Counted from the first letter of the stretch, positions 5,474-13,775 are shown. The stretch is DNA of 16,629 nucleotides from CAZGOM01 sp964542875 (GCA_964542875.1 CAZIWA010000121.1:1-16629); one strand, 5' to 3'. Translations and numbers: made by a program. Notes: generated by a model not told the origin, from the sequence alone.

Positions 5474-8400
5474 CTACCTCCTCAGCACCACACATCCCGC
5501 CCCATCCACCTCCACCGTCACCCGCCCGCCTGCCTCGATCTTCAACTCCCGCCCGCACGCGTCAAACGCCTTCCACCCCGACCCCACACCGGTCAATTCC
5601 AGCGTCACCTTCCGTTTCACCGCCTCGTTCCCCCAATCGATCACCGGCACCACCACGCCGTTCTTGCTCTCCACCCAGCCCGTCTCGATGAACTCTCCAT
5701 TCACCACCCGTGCCTTGGCCACGCCCATCGCGCGCTCCCGCATGTGCTTCACCAGCGCTTTCACGCTCGGGTCCAGGATCTCCGTGATCGTCTTAAACCC
5801 CGGCGTTTGAAAGTCCTCATACCGCCCGATCGGCCGGTCGGATTTAAACGCCTGCAAGCCCGGCCAGAAACCGTAGGTCACAGTCTTGTAGCTTCCGTCT
5901 TCCCGCCGCGTTCCCACGATGCTCACATTCGGATGAAACTTCGTTCCCAACACCGCAAACCACGCCAACCCCACGCCATCCTTGGCCAGTTCAAAGGCCC
6001 GCCCCTCGATATACGCGCTTGTCTTCACCGACAATCCCGCATCCCGATCCCCAGGCGGACGGCTCTCGGCAATCGCTTTTCGATTCATCAGGTCCTGCAT
6101 CTGATACCACGAAAACTCCTTCCCCTCTTCTCGCTCGTCAAACGCCAGATCCGTCCTCCGCACCCCCAGCATCGTCTCCCACGCACCCCGCGGCTGCGCC
6201 GCACTCGTCTCCGAATCAACCGCAGGCGGCCCCGCAATCACCAATCCCCCCTTCTCCGTCCACTTCTTCAGCGCCGCCGCCGCCTTCTCGCTCACATGCG
6301 CATCCATCACCACCAGCGCCTTGTACTTCTCCAGCGTCCCGTCATACAGGTCGTCTTCGATCACCACGTCCAACGGCACATTCGCCAGCTTCAGCCCCGC
6401 GTACATCGCCCGCTTGCCCATCCCCTCCACCCCGCGCCAGCTCCCCAGCACATCCCCATGCTCGCTGAAATAAAAACCCACATCCGCCGCGCCCACTTTT
6501 GAATCCACCAGCAGATCATCAAACGTCCCCAACTCATGCGTCACCCGTTTGATCTCCGCAAACATCCGCTCATCCGTCACGTGGTACCGCGGATTCCCCA
6601 CCTGGATCGGCGAAATCTGAAACAAATCAAACCGATTCACCCCATGCGCCATATGCCCGTAAAACATCCGCCGCCACGCCCTGGGATTGTTCCCCGGGCT
6701 CTGCGGCATCACCGACGCCGCCATCGCCTGCTTCGGGTAATGCCGGATCCCCGCCCGCATCAGGTCCACATTCAAAAACTGCATCCCATGAAAACCCACC
6801 GGCATCCAGAACATGTAATCCTGCACCCAGGGCAGCGTCAGCGCCTTCTTCCGAAACGCCGTCGCAAACGCGAACGTCGGCCCCAGGCAAGGCGCCCCTT
6901 TTTCCGCAGGCACCATATACGAATTGAAGTTGATCGCCACCAGCGCATCCGGCACGAATTCCCTCAGCGCATCCGACACCTTCAGCACTTCCCGCACCCG
7001 CAATTCATGGTCGAACAACTCACCGTAATACCGTTCGCTTAAGCTCTGTTTCCGTGCCCCCATCTGATGCCGCTGATCCAAAACCCTCGACCAATCCTCC
7101 CCGAACTCGGCATACAAATCCGACGGCTTCACGCCCCTGGCCTTCAAAAATTCCCGATACCCCCCATCATCGCTCTCAGCCCCCGCAAACAGGTTGTTCG
7201 CCGTCTCGCTCCCGATCATGAACCCCGCCACCCCCGCCAACTGGTCCTTGGCCTTCATCGCTTCCAGCGTCTCCTTCATCTTTTCCCGCGATGACTTCCC
7301 AAACGGCAAAATCACCCCGGCCGTCGGCTCCGCTTTCACAACCTTGCCCCCGCGCCCCGAGGCCGCGTTCAGCCCCAGCATCGCGTTGAATCGGTCCACC
7401 GCCGCGTTGTATTCATCATCCCCCTGCCGATACCCAAATGAAATCCCGGACACCGCCACCTTCGTAGGCGGCTTCCCCGGCGCATCCACCTTCTCCAGCT
7501 CTGCCAGATACCCAAACAGCACATCCCGGATCGGCTTGATCCCCTTCTCCACCCCCACATCACGCAGGCTCGCCTCATACGCCAATTCCAGGGCCCGGCC
7601 CTTCACCTCAAACCGCTTCTGCGACACCGGTCCGCCTGCGGCAGGGCCGCCAAACTCCACCACCCACTCCGGCTCCGCCGCCGCCCCCTTGGCGGGTTTC
7701 GGCGATGCCGCGCTCAGCGTCCACCGCCCCGGCGTGAACGTCTGCAGCATCCCGCCCACTTCCACCCACCCCGATGTCTCTCCAGCGCCCACATCCACCA
7801 CCACCGCCTCACGCTTCTCCCCGGGCCCCGGCACAGCCATCTCCGGAATCGTCACTTTCAATGCCGTCGTCGCATTCTTGTTCGTCACCCGCATCCACAA
7901 ATCCCCCGCCTGCGTCAGCCACGACGCCAGCGGCATATTCGTCTCCTTCTCCAGCCTCAGCTTTAGCCCCTCCAAATCACTCGTCAAAATCAAGCAATCG
8001 ATGTTCCGATTCGCCTGCGCCCGCCCCTCTGCCGCCGTCACCGCGCACATCGTCACCGTCGCCGTTCCCTTCTCCAGCTTCATCTCAAAATCATCCCCCT
8101 CCCACACGATGTTTTCGTTGGCGCTCCAGTCCCACACCACCTCGGACTTCATCCCCTCGCCAAACGGCCACAGCTTCCTGCTCTCAGGTTTTCCGAAAGT
8201 CCGCGTAAAGGTCTTTCCCCCCTGCTTCACCGTCACTTCAAACCCATAGTCAAATCCAAACGGCGCTTCATATCGAACCAGCAGCCGATACACCCCGTCA
8301 GCCGGCACATCCACCACCCGCCGCGTCTCCATCGCCCCCGTCCCCGGACTCACCTTGCCCAGTTGGCACCCCGCCTGCCGGCTCAGATTCGCATTCGCAA

Positions 8401-8593
8401 AATTCGCCTTGTAATCGTTCTCCCCCCAGACAATCCTTCGCGGCCCCGAATCCGCTCCCGCCCCCTTGCCCTCAAACGTCTCCGCCTCGATCAACACCGT
8501 CTGCCCACCCGCACCCCCCTGCGCCCGCACCGCCTCAGCAACCCCAAACACAGCCGCCCCAACCAACAAAACCCCACACCAGTTCATGCGCAT
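5474..8593 (-). CDS. Secreted glycoside-hydrolase-like protein with beta-galactosidase trimerisation-like domain
   Basis: A 1039-aa exported protein. Residues 1-24 form a Sec signal peptide (basic start, hydrophobic core, cleavage expected after AVRA). Residues about 31-190 begin IEAETFEGKGAGADSGP and have the make-up of a carbohydrate-binding beta-sandwich, CBM6/35-like. About 200-340 is a second beta-rich linker domain. About 350-690 looks like a TIM barrel: alternating strands such as TAGVILPF, GVAGFMIGSE, DALVAINFNSY and HGVNRFDLFQI. About 700-800 resembles the glutamine-amidotransferase-like trimerisation domain of GH42 beta-galactosidases (ALVVMDAHVSEKAAAALKKWTEKGGLVIAGPP, 759-790). The C-terminus is a small beta domain. 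Glu463 is a possible catalytic acid, but catalytic residues are not assignable with confidence. The ATG is supported by GGGAGG with GGAGG 8 nt upstream. It is preceded by the G-free spacer. The substrate is unknown; the GH fold is likely and the exact family unsure. Confidence 0.8.
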   Translation of the reverse strand: MRMNWCGVLLVGAAVFGVAEAVRAQGGAGGQTVLIEAETFEGKGAGADSGPRRIVWGENDYKANFANANLSRQAGCQLGKVSPGTGAMETRRVVDVPADGVYRLLVRYEAPFGFDYGFEVTVKQGGKTFTRTFGKPESRKLWPFGEGMKSEVVWDWSANENIVWEGDDFEMKLEKGTATVTMCAVTAAEGRAQANRNIDCLILTSDLEGLKLRLEKETNMPLASWLTQAGDLWMRVTNKNATTALKVTIPEMAVPGPGEKREAVVVDVGAGETSGWVEVGGMLQTFTPGRWTLSAASPKPAKGAAAEPEWVVEFGGPAAGGPVSQKRFEVKGRALELAYEASLRDVGVEKGIKPIRDVLFGYLAELEKVDAPGKPPTKVAVSGISFGYRQGDDEYNAAVDRFNAMLGLNAASGRGGKVVKAEPTAGVILPFGKSSREKMKETLEAMKAKDQLAGVAGFMIGSETANNLFAGAESDDGGYREFLKARGVKPSDLYAEFGEDWSRVLDQRHQMGARKQSLSERYYGELFDHELRVREVLKVSDALREFVPDALVAINFNSYMVPAEKGAPCLGPTFAFATAFRKKALTLPWVQDYMFWMPVGFHGMQFLNVDLMRAGIRHYPKQAMAASVMPQSPGNNPRAWRRMFYGHMAHGVNRFDLFQISPIQVGNPRYHVTDERMFAEIKRVTHELGTFDDLLVDSKVGAADVGFYFSEHGDVLGSWRGVEGMGKRAMYAGLKLANVPLDVVIEDDLYDGTLEKYKALVVMDAHVSEKAAAALKKWTEKGGLVIAGPPAVDSETSAAQPRGAWETMLGVRRTDLAFDEREEGKEFSWYQMQDLMNRKAIAESRPPGDRDAGLSVKTSAYIEGRAFELAKDGVGLAWFAVLGTKFHPNVSIVGTRREDGSYKTVTYGFWPGLQAFKSDRPIGRYEDFQTPGFKTITEILDPSVKALVKHMRERAMGVAKARVVNGEFIETGWVESKNGVVVPVIDWGNEAVKRKVTLELTGVGSGWKAFDACGRELKIEAGGRVTVEVDGAGCVVLRR

Positions 8594-8619
8594 AAAACCG
8601 CCCTCCCGCCCAATAGGCG

Positions 8620-8797
8620 TACACCAATAACCCCAAAAAACTTCACCCCCACAATACTACCCTACAAATCCAACAAATCAATAAATATAAAACAAATTAA
8701 TTATAAAATTATCCCATCAAAAAAATCCAAACCATCTCCAAATCTATCCTAAACATTTAAAATTACAAATCTTACACTCAAAACATCTTCATCCCCC
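8620..8797. other. 178-nt stretch with no G on the plus strand, AT-rich spacer
   Basis: From 8620 to 8797 the plus strand has no G at all, being mostly A and C with some T. It covers nearly all of the 195-bp spacer between pdxA and the secreted hydrolase gene plus the last codons of pdxA. It is also far more AT-rich than its surroundings, including runs such as AAATTAATTATAAAATTAT. A minus-strand transcript would contain no C and so could form only A-U and G-U pairs. The promoter of the hydrolase gene probably lies here; a weak candidate is TTGATT-16-TAGTAT on the minus strand. Confidence 0.9.
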
Positions 8798-9823
8798 GGC
8801 CATCTTCACCGCCAACCGGATCGCCGCCTTCATGCTCCCCGGGTTCGCCACGTTCTTTCCAACGATATTGAACGCCGTCCCATGGTCCACGCTCGTCCGG
8901 ATGATCGGCAGCCCCAGCGTCACATTCACCGCGTCATCCCAGCCCAGCAGTTTCACTGGGATCAGTCCCTGGTCGTGATACATCGCCACCACCAGGTCGT
9001 ATTTCCCGTTGACTGCATCGATGAAAATCGTATCCCCGGGGAACGGCCCTTTCACATCGATGCCCGCCGCCTGTGCCACCTGCACCGCCGGCGTGATGAT
9101 CCGCTCTTCCTCATCCCCAAACTGCCCATTCTCCGACGCATGCGGGTTCAGCCCGCACACCGCGATCTTCGGCTTCGCGATCCCCAGCTTCAAACACGCC
9201 TGATTTCCCATGTCGATCGGGTCAAACACCGCGCCGATCGTCAAAAAATTCTTCACATCCATCAGCGGAATATGCACCGTCGCCAGAATCACATTCAGCT
9301 TCGGCGCCACAAACATCATCGCCACCCGCTTGCTCTTGGTCCGGTGCTGCAGAAACTCCGTATGCCCAGGAAACTTGCACCCGGTCATCACCCACGATTC
9401 CTTGCAGATCGGCCCCGTCACGATCGCATCGATATGCCCTGGGTCCCCCACCGGCTTCATCGCCGCGATCACCGCGTCATCCAGAAAATTCAAGCTCGCC
9501 TGCCCCCCCTGCTTCGACGGCTTGGGTTGAGGCTGCGACAACACCGAATACTCGTCGTAGTCCAGCACCACCATGTCATGCACCAGGTCGTGCTCCAGCC
9601 GAGGCGAATCATGCTGCACCCGCCACCAGAACGGATTGATCTCCGCCAGATCCGCCGCATAGCTTAGCTGCTCATTCATCCCGTAAATCACATACCGGGC
9701 CAGCTTCGCAATCGCCGGGTCCGCCAATGCTTTGACAATCACCTCGGCCCCGATCCCCGCAGGCTCCCCCATGGTGATCCCAATGACCGGCTTCTTTCCA
9801 TTCGCAGTAGGTTTCTGTTCCAC
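8789..9823 (-). CDS. pdxA: 4-hydroxythreonine-4-phosphate dehydrogenase
   Basis: PdxA oxidises 4-phosphohydroxy-L-threonine in the DXP-dependent route to pyridoxal phosphate; its product is joined to deoxyxylulose 5-phosphate, which the nearby dxs makes. The 344-aa protein has the N-terminal GITMGEPAGIGAE (15-27), the substrate-binding GHTE (153-156), and the three metal-ligand His residues by alignment to E. coli H166, H211 and H266: H184 in ATVHIPL, H228 in CGLNPHAS and H283 in AMYHDQGL. GLPIIRTSVDHGTA (304-317) is also present. The loop is GEPAGIG rather than the more usual GDPAGIG. Some family members (PdxA2 type) instead oxidise 4-phospho-threonate in sugar-acid catabolism, and the paralogue-rich surroundings leave that open. 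The start is GTG at 9823, because the conserved N-terminus needs it; no Shine-Dalgarno is visible, and TAAAAT lies 6 nt upstream. Confidence 0.95.
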   Translation of the reverse strand: MEQKPTANGKKPVIGITMGEPAGIGAEVIVKALADPAIAKLARYVIYGMNEQLSYAADLAEINPFWWRVQHDSPRLEHDLVHDMVVLDYDEYSVLSQPQPKPSKQGGQASLNFLDDAVIAAMKPVGDPGHIDAIVTGPICKESWVMTGCKFPGHTEFLQHRTKSKRVAMMFVAPKLNVILATVHIPLMDVKNFLTIGAVFDPIDMGNQACLKLGIAKPKIAVCGLNPHASENGQFGDEEERIITPAVQVAQAAGIDVKGPFPGDTIFIDAVNGKYDLVVAMYHDQGLIPVKLLGWDDAVNVTLGLPIIRTSVDHGTAFNIVGKNVANPGSMKAAIRLAVKMAGG

Positions 9824-9829
9824 CCGAAC

Positions 9830-9835
9830 ATTTTA
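9830..9835 (-). promoter_or_regulatory. Candidate -10 element directly before pdxA (possible leaderless mRNA)
   Basis: TAAAAT on the minus strand (5 of 6 to TATAAT) ends 6 nt before the GTG start. That spacing would place the transcription start at or next to the start codon. No Shine-Dalgarno is seen, which fits. A -35 match is poor. Confidence 0.35.
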
Positions 9836-9879
9836 GCGACAGTCCACGAACCCTGATCGCCCCAAGCACTTCTTGCCCC

Positions 9880-9906
9880 CTCCCCCCTTGAGCGAGGGCC
9901 GGGGAG
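9880..9906. repeat. GC-rich inverted repeat in the pdxA upstream spacer
   Basis: CTCCCC (9880-9885) pairs with GGGGAG (9901-9906); inside it CCCT (9885-9888) can pair with AGGG (9895-9898). The sequence resembles the common CCCTCC...GGGCCGGGGAG spacer repeats of GC-rich bacteria. It could act as a terminator for the upstream paralogue gene ending at 9988, but there is no U-tract. Confidence 0.45.
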
Positions 9907-9953
9907 ACGGCCGCCACCGCACACAGATAATCCTCCACTCCGCTCTTTCTGCC

Positions 9954-9987
9954 TTATCCCTTATCCCTTGTACCTTTTACCTTTCCC
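9954..9987. repeat. Array of 7-nt imperfect repeats (TTATCCC type)
   Basis: TTATCCC, TTATCCC, TTGTACC, TTTTACC and TTTCCC follow head to tail and end exactly at the stop codon of the 594-aa gene. On the minus strand this reads as GGGATAA-type units in the 3' region of that gene's transcript. Confidence 0.6.
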
Positions 9988-11772
9988 TCATCCTCTACCG
10001 GGATAAAACCGCACAATCACCCGTCCCTCCTTCAACACCCCGCTCCCCTCAAACGACACCCGCAAAAATCCATCGTTCGCCGGCTTCACCACCAACCCAT
10101 CCCGCATCGACGGAATCGGCCGCTCCACCACCACCTGCCGCGCCCCGGGTATCCCCGGCTCCACCTCAATCCTTGATCCATCCGGCGCACCCATCTCCAC
10201 CACGCCGATCGGCGCTTCAAACCGGTACCCGTCCGCCGGCGTCGCCGCTGCGGGTGTCTCCCACGTCTGGCCTCCAATCCTCAGCCGTCCCTGCGCGCTC
10301 CAGGGAAACACGCCCAGCAACAGGAGAATCCGCTCCGACACCGGTTCAGACCCTTTGTCCTCCAGCGTCTTGTAATCCAGCGTGATCACGCCGTTTTCAT
10401 AAACCATCGTCACGCCCATGTGCCGCGCATGCAGCTTGGTGACATCCTTGCAAAGCACATCCGGCGATTCCCATTTCGTAAACCCGCGCCCTTTGAGCAC
10501 CGCCTTTCCGCCGTCGGCCTCACACTGATCCTGCTCGCTGGCCACCTTCCAATCCATCCGAAGCGGGTCGGTTCCAAAATTCCGATACGTCGGCGAATCC
10601 GTCAGTTCCGGCCCCAATGCCAGCAGCTTCGCATCCCCGCAATCCCCCTCGATCCACGCGCTGTACCCCGTAAACACCGTCATCGATGCGCTAAAACCCT
10701 TTTCATGCACAAACACCGAGCTGATGTCCTTAAGCGCCGTCACCCCCGGCGCCGGCTCAAAGCGCTCCGTCCTCTCCGGCAGTTCCCGCGGCCCCACAAG
10801 GTGCATGCACAAAAGCGCCATCACCGGGTCCAGGTATCGGCCCGCCGTCCGCACCGGCACCTGCGTATCGATCACCTCCAGCCACCGGTCATACGCCGCA
10901 CCAGCCATCGGCAGATATTTCGCATCGTCCATCGCCAGCGCCAAAGGCCACTGCCAGGGCGAGCATGCCCCCTGGCTGATCTTATAAAGCCCTTCAAAAC
11001 ACGACTGAAACGTATCCCCACGCGGCGTCATCGACACCAGTTCGTAATCCATCATCCGCTGAACGTACCCGTCCACCTCCGGCCATTTCAGCGCCTGGTT
11101 CACGTACAGCATCATCGCCGCGCTGAGCAATTGATAAACCTGCGATGGCCGCCGCCCCCAGATCCATCCCGCAATATGGTACGGCTGCGCACCGCATGCA
11201 AACTGCACCGCCAGGATCGTCTTCATCCGGCTCTCGCACACATCCATAAAATCCTGTCGCCCCGTCAACTGATACAGCCCCAGCGCCGCCACCGCCTCCA
11301 GCGCCCGCGGATTGAAATACCCCAACACAGGCGGCCGCTTCACCATCGCGGTATCAAACGCCCACACGCACTTCTCCACCAATGGCGCAATCCGGCTTTC
11401 ATCTCCGCCCCCTTCCCGCAGCTTCACCAGAGCCATCGTCATCGGCACCAATGCGAAATAGGTCGAATTCCCATCCCCCGCCCGGCCCATTGCCGCGTCA
11501 TCCAGAAACGTCTTGACCGCGTTTTCCATCGCCGTAAACACCACCTCCGGCAGCCGCGGGTCCTGATACGCCGGCCCGTTCACGTCCACCCATTCCGCCG
11601 CAGCCACCGCCGCGAATTCCAATTCACCCCGCGTCACCCGAAAGAAATCAAAAGGCTTGTAATCCGTCGTATTCAGCTTCCCGCCCGGGTAGGCCTCTTC
11701 AAGGCAAAAGCGCAGCATCTCCCGCCTCATCTCACGCACACTCGGCCGGTTCTTGCCCATGTTGAAACCCAT
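9988..11772 (-). CDS. Conserved protein of unknown function, predicted alpha-toroid plus beta-sandwich (downstream paralogue)
   Basis: A 594-aa protein I cannot assign to a named family. Residues about 10-340 are helical, in repeated helix-pair units such as YFALVPMTMALVKLREGG, RALEAVAALGLYQLTGRQDF and SQVYQLLSAAMMLYVNQAL. This is like the (alpha/alpha) toroids of polysaccharide lyases and unsaturated-uronyl hydrolases. Residues about 345-594 are beta-rich (FVHEKGFSASMTVFTGYSAWIEGDCGD, ITLDYKTLEDKGSEPVSERILLLLGVF), like the beta-sandwich of heparinase or chondroitin-lyase type proteins. A strongly conserved block CGAQPYHIAGWIWGRRP (193-209) may line the cleft. No signal peptide is seen, so it is probably cytoplasmic. 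It is roughly half identical to the upstream neighbour by eye, with a 34-bp gap between them, so co-transcription is likely. AAGGAG lies 6-7 nt before the ATG at 11772. Enzyme activity is only inferred from the fold guess. Confidence 0.9.
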   Translation of the reverse strand: MGFNMGKNRPSVREMRREMLRFCLEEAYPGGKLNTTDYKPFDFFRVTRGELEFAAVAAAEWVDVNGPAYQDPRLPEVVFTAMENAVKTFLDDAAMGRAGDGNSTYFALVPMTMALVKLREGGGDESRIAPLVEKCVWAFDTAMVKRPPVLGYFNPRALEAVAALGLYQLTGRQDFMDVCESRMKTILAVQFACGAQPYHIAGWIWGRRPSQVYQLLSAAMMLYVNQALKWPEVDGYVQRMMDYELVSMTPRGDTFQSCFEGLYKISQGACSPWQWPLALAMDDAKYLPMAGAAYDRWLEVIDTQVPVRTAGRYLDPVMALLCMHLVGPRELPERTERFEPAPGVTALKDISSVFVHEKGFSASMTVFTGYSAWIEGDCGDAKLLALGPELTDSPTYRNFGTDPLRMDWKVASEQDQCEADGGKAVLKGRGFTKWESPDVLCKDVTKLHARHMGVTMVYENGVITLDYKTLEDKGSEPVSERILLLLGVFPWSAQGRLRIGGQTWETPAAATPADGYRFEAPIGVVEMGAPDGSRIEVEPGIPGARQVVVERPIPSMRDGLVVKPANDGFLRVSFEGSGVLKEGRVIVRFYPGRG

Positions 11773-11806
11773 ATCAATGCTCCTTGCCGCTCAAATTTGT
11801 TTCTCT

Positions 11807-13567
11807 TCAGCCACCGACATAAAACCTCAAGCGCAGCACGCCCGCCTTGAGCACATCCGTCCCTTCAAACGACAACCGTAAAAAGCCATCGTTCCCCGGT
11901 TTCACCACCTGGCCGTCACGCATTGCAAACGCCGCCCGCTCCACCACGATCCGCTCCGCCCCCGCGCCCTCCATGGTCACTTCCACGCGCGATCCATCGG
12001 GCGCTTCAAACGCCACCGGTCCTGGCGGCGCTTCCACCCGATACGCGCCGCTCACCCCCGCTGCGGGCGTCTCCCATTCCTGCGTACCGATCCGCAGCTT
12101 GCCCGGAGCTTCCTTGGGAAACACGCCAATCAGCAGCAAAATCCGTGACGACACCGGCTCCACGCTCTTGTCTTGAATCGTCTTGTACGTCAGCGTCAGT
12201 TCACGCTGCGCGTACGCCATCGTCACTTCCAACTCCCGGGTATGTAGCCGCGCCAGGTCCGCGCCTTTGACGTTTTCCGAATCCCATTTGGTGAAGCTCC
12301 GGCCTTTGAGCGTCACCTTCCCGTCCACGGCTTCGCACTGATCCTGCTCGCTGGGCACTTTCCAGTCCAGCCGCACCGCATCGGTCCCGAAGTTCCGGTA
12401 GGTCGGGTTATCCGTCACTTCCGGCCCAAGTGCCAGCACGCGCACGTCACCGCACTCGGCTTCCACCCACGCGCTGTACCCCGTCAACAGCGTCATCGCC
12501 ATGTCCACTCTCGGCTCATGCACAAACACGGTGCTGATGTCTTTCAGCGCATGTATCCCTTGCGTCGGCGAAAACCGCGTCGGCATCCCCGGCATCGACC
12601 GCACATCCAGCAGATGCATGCACATCAGCCCCAGCGCCGGGTCCGTATACCGCCCGATGAACCGCCGCGAATACGTCCGATCAAGACCCGCCAGCCACCG
12701 ATCGTACGTCACCTGCGCCATCGGCAGATATTTCGCATCACCCATCGCCAGCGCAAGCGGCCACTGCCACGGCAGGCAAATCCCCTGTGCGACCTTGTAT
12801 AACCCCTCAAACGGCGTCGTCAGCGTGTCGCCCCGCCACGTCATGGACATCAGTTCATAGTCCATGATCCGCCGCACAAACCCCTCCACCTCCGGCATCC
12901 CCAGAGCCCGGCCCACGTAGAGCATTTTGGTTGCGCTTAAAAGCTGATACACCTGCGCCGGTCTCCGGCCCCAGATCCACCCGCCGATGTGGTACGGCTG
13001 CGCTCCGCACGGGTACTGCGCCTTCAGCAGCGCATCCATCCGGTGCCTGCACAGGTCCAGGTAATCCTGCCGGCCCGTCAATTGATGCAGCCCCAGCAGC
13101 GACGCCGCTTCCAGCGCCCTTGCGTTCATGTACTCCATCACCGCGGGCCGCTTGATCAGCGCCGTATCAAAAAGCATTTCGCACGCCCGGGTAATCCGCT
13201 CCACCCGCGCCTCATTGGCCCCCCCATCCCTGAGTTTCACCAGTGCAAACGCCATCACCACCAGCGCAAAGTAAGGCGAATTCGCGTCCCCCATCGTCCC
13301 CACCAGGCCGTCGAGCGTGAATGTCGCCGCACATTCCTCCAGCGCGGTAAACGCCGACTCCCTCAGCATCTCGTTGTGATAAAACGGCCCCTGCGCATCG
13401 GCCCACTCCGCTGCGGCCACCGCCGCCCAATCCACTTCGCACCGGGTCACGTTGAAAAAATCGTTGGCGTTCCGGTCCTTGGCCGCCACCTTGCCGCCGG
13501 GATAAATATCCCGCGCCAGCAAGCCAACCCACTCATGGCGCATCTGCATCAAATCGGGTCGTGTCAT
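11807..13567 (-). CDS. Conserved protein of unknown function, predicted alpha-toroid plus beta-sandwich (upstream paralogue)
   Basis: A 586-aa paralogue of the next gene downstream, alignable almost end to end with few gaps. Shared blocks include YPGGK (22-26), AAVAAAEW (48-55), RALEAASLLGLHQLTGRQDYL (150-170), CGAQPYHIGGWIWGRRPAQVYQLLSA (187-212), RGDT followed by FEGLYK, ALKDISTVFVHE, DNPTYRNFGTD, SEQDQCEA and EPVSSRILLLIGVFP. The two copies differ most in the first 20 residues and in loops. The layout is a helical toroid-like first 340 residues and a beta-rich C-terminal part; no signal peptide. GGAGG lies 7 nt before the ATG at 13567. The 260-bp spacer upstream is rich in palindromes and may regulate both copies. 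The family is unrecognised by me; a carbohydrate-active enzyme or a non-catalytic relative is the best guess, at low confidence. Confidence 0.9.
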   Translation of the reverse strand: MTRPDLMQMRHEWVGLLARDIYPGGKVAAKDRNANDFFNVTRCEVDWAAVAAAEWADAQGPFYHNEMLRESAFTALEECAATFTLDGLVGTMGDANSPYFALVVMAFALVKLRDGGANEARVERITRACEMLFDTALIKRPAVMEYMNARALEAASLLGLHQLTGRQDYLDLCRHRMDALLKAQYPCGAQPYHIGGWIWGRRPAQVYQLLSATKMLYVGRALGMPEVEGFVRRIMDYELMSMTWRGDTLTTPFEGLYKVAQGICLPWQWPLALAMGDAKYLPMAQVTYDRWLAGLDRTYSRRFIGRYTDPALGLMCMHLLDVRSMPGMPTRFSPTQGIHALKDISTVFVHEPRVDMAMTLLTGYSAWVEAECGDVRVLALGPEVTDNPTYRNFGTDAVRLDWKVPSEQDQCEAVDGKVTLKGRSFTKWDSENVKGADLARLHTRELEVTMAYAQRELTLTYKTIQDKSVEPVSSRILLLIGVFPKEAPGKLRIGTQEWETPAAGVSGAYRVEAPPGPVAFEAPDGSRVEVTMEGAGAERIVVERAAFAMRDGQVVKPGNDGFLRLSFEGTDVLKAGVLRLRFYVGG

Positions 13568-13621
13568 ACCACCGCCTCCGTGCCGAATCTAGAACCGTCC
13601 CTGTAAGCACGCAGGCGTTAC

Positions 13622-13631
13622 AACCTAGGTT
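13622..13631. promoter_or_regulatory. Perfect palindrome AACCTAGGTT, candidate operator
   Basis: A 10-bp perfect palindrome 55 bp upstream of the 586-aa gene, flanked by a direct GTTAC/GTTAC repeat. It could be a regulator site or part of the leader structure. Confidence 0.35.
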
Positions 13632-13657
13632 ACTGCTCCCGGAAATGCAAAACCTCG

Positions 13658-13673
13658 CACCGGTTGACCGGTG
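13658..13673. promoter_or_regulatory. Palindrome CACCGGT-TG-ACCGGTG, candidate operator or leader hairpin
   Basis: Two 7-bp arms in perfect inverted symmetry around a 2-nt centre, 91 bp upstream of the 586-aa gene start. The length and tight spacing suit a dimeric regulator such as a LacI-type protein; a regulator gene is not in the window. Confidence 0.45.
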
Positions 13674-13687
13674 TTTGCCTTTTCTTC

Positions 13688-13737
13688 GCCCCCTCGGGGC
13701 ATAAGCCCGTCGCCGTGGGTCAGCGGCTCTTCGAGCC
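13688..13737 (-). promoter_or_regulatory. Cluster of hairpins, candidate structured leader of the paralogue pair
   Basis: GGCTC/GAGCC (13725-13729 with 13733-13737) is a tight stem with a 3-nt loop. GCCCC/GGGGC (13688-13692 with 13696-13700) and GGGC/GCCC (13697-13700 with 13705-13708) share the same bases and so exclude each other. Such alternative pairing is typical of switching leaders but may also be chance in GC-rich DNA. It matches no riboswitch class that I recognise. Confidence 0.35.
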
Positions 13738-13775
13738 CAGCCCATGGACAACGGTTATTTTTGAATAGCTCCCTG

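Noticed and set aside
7194..8249. Open frame of 351 codons on the plus strand opposite the secreted hydrolase gene
   Set aside because: Ser/Pro/Thr-rich low-complexity translation antisense to a gene with signal peptide and domains; no ribosome binding site.
10420..11850. Open frame of 476 codons on the plus strand opposite the 594-aa gene
   Set aside because: Extremely His/Arg/Pro-rich, no domain, no ribosome site, and exactly antisense to a convincing gene. It is a product of the strand-biased codon use.
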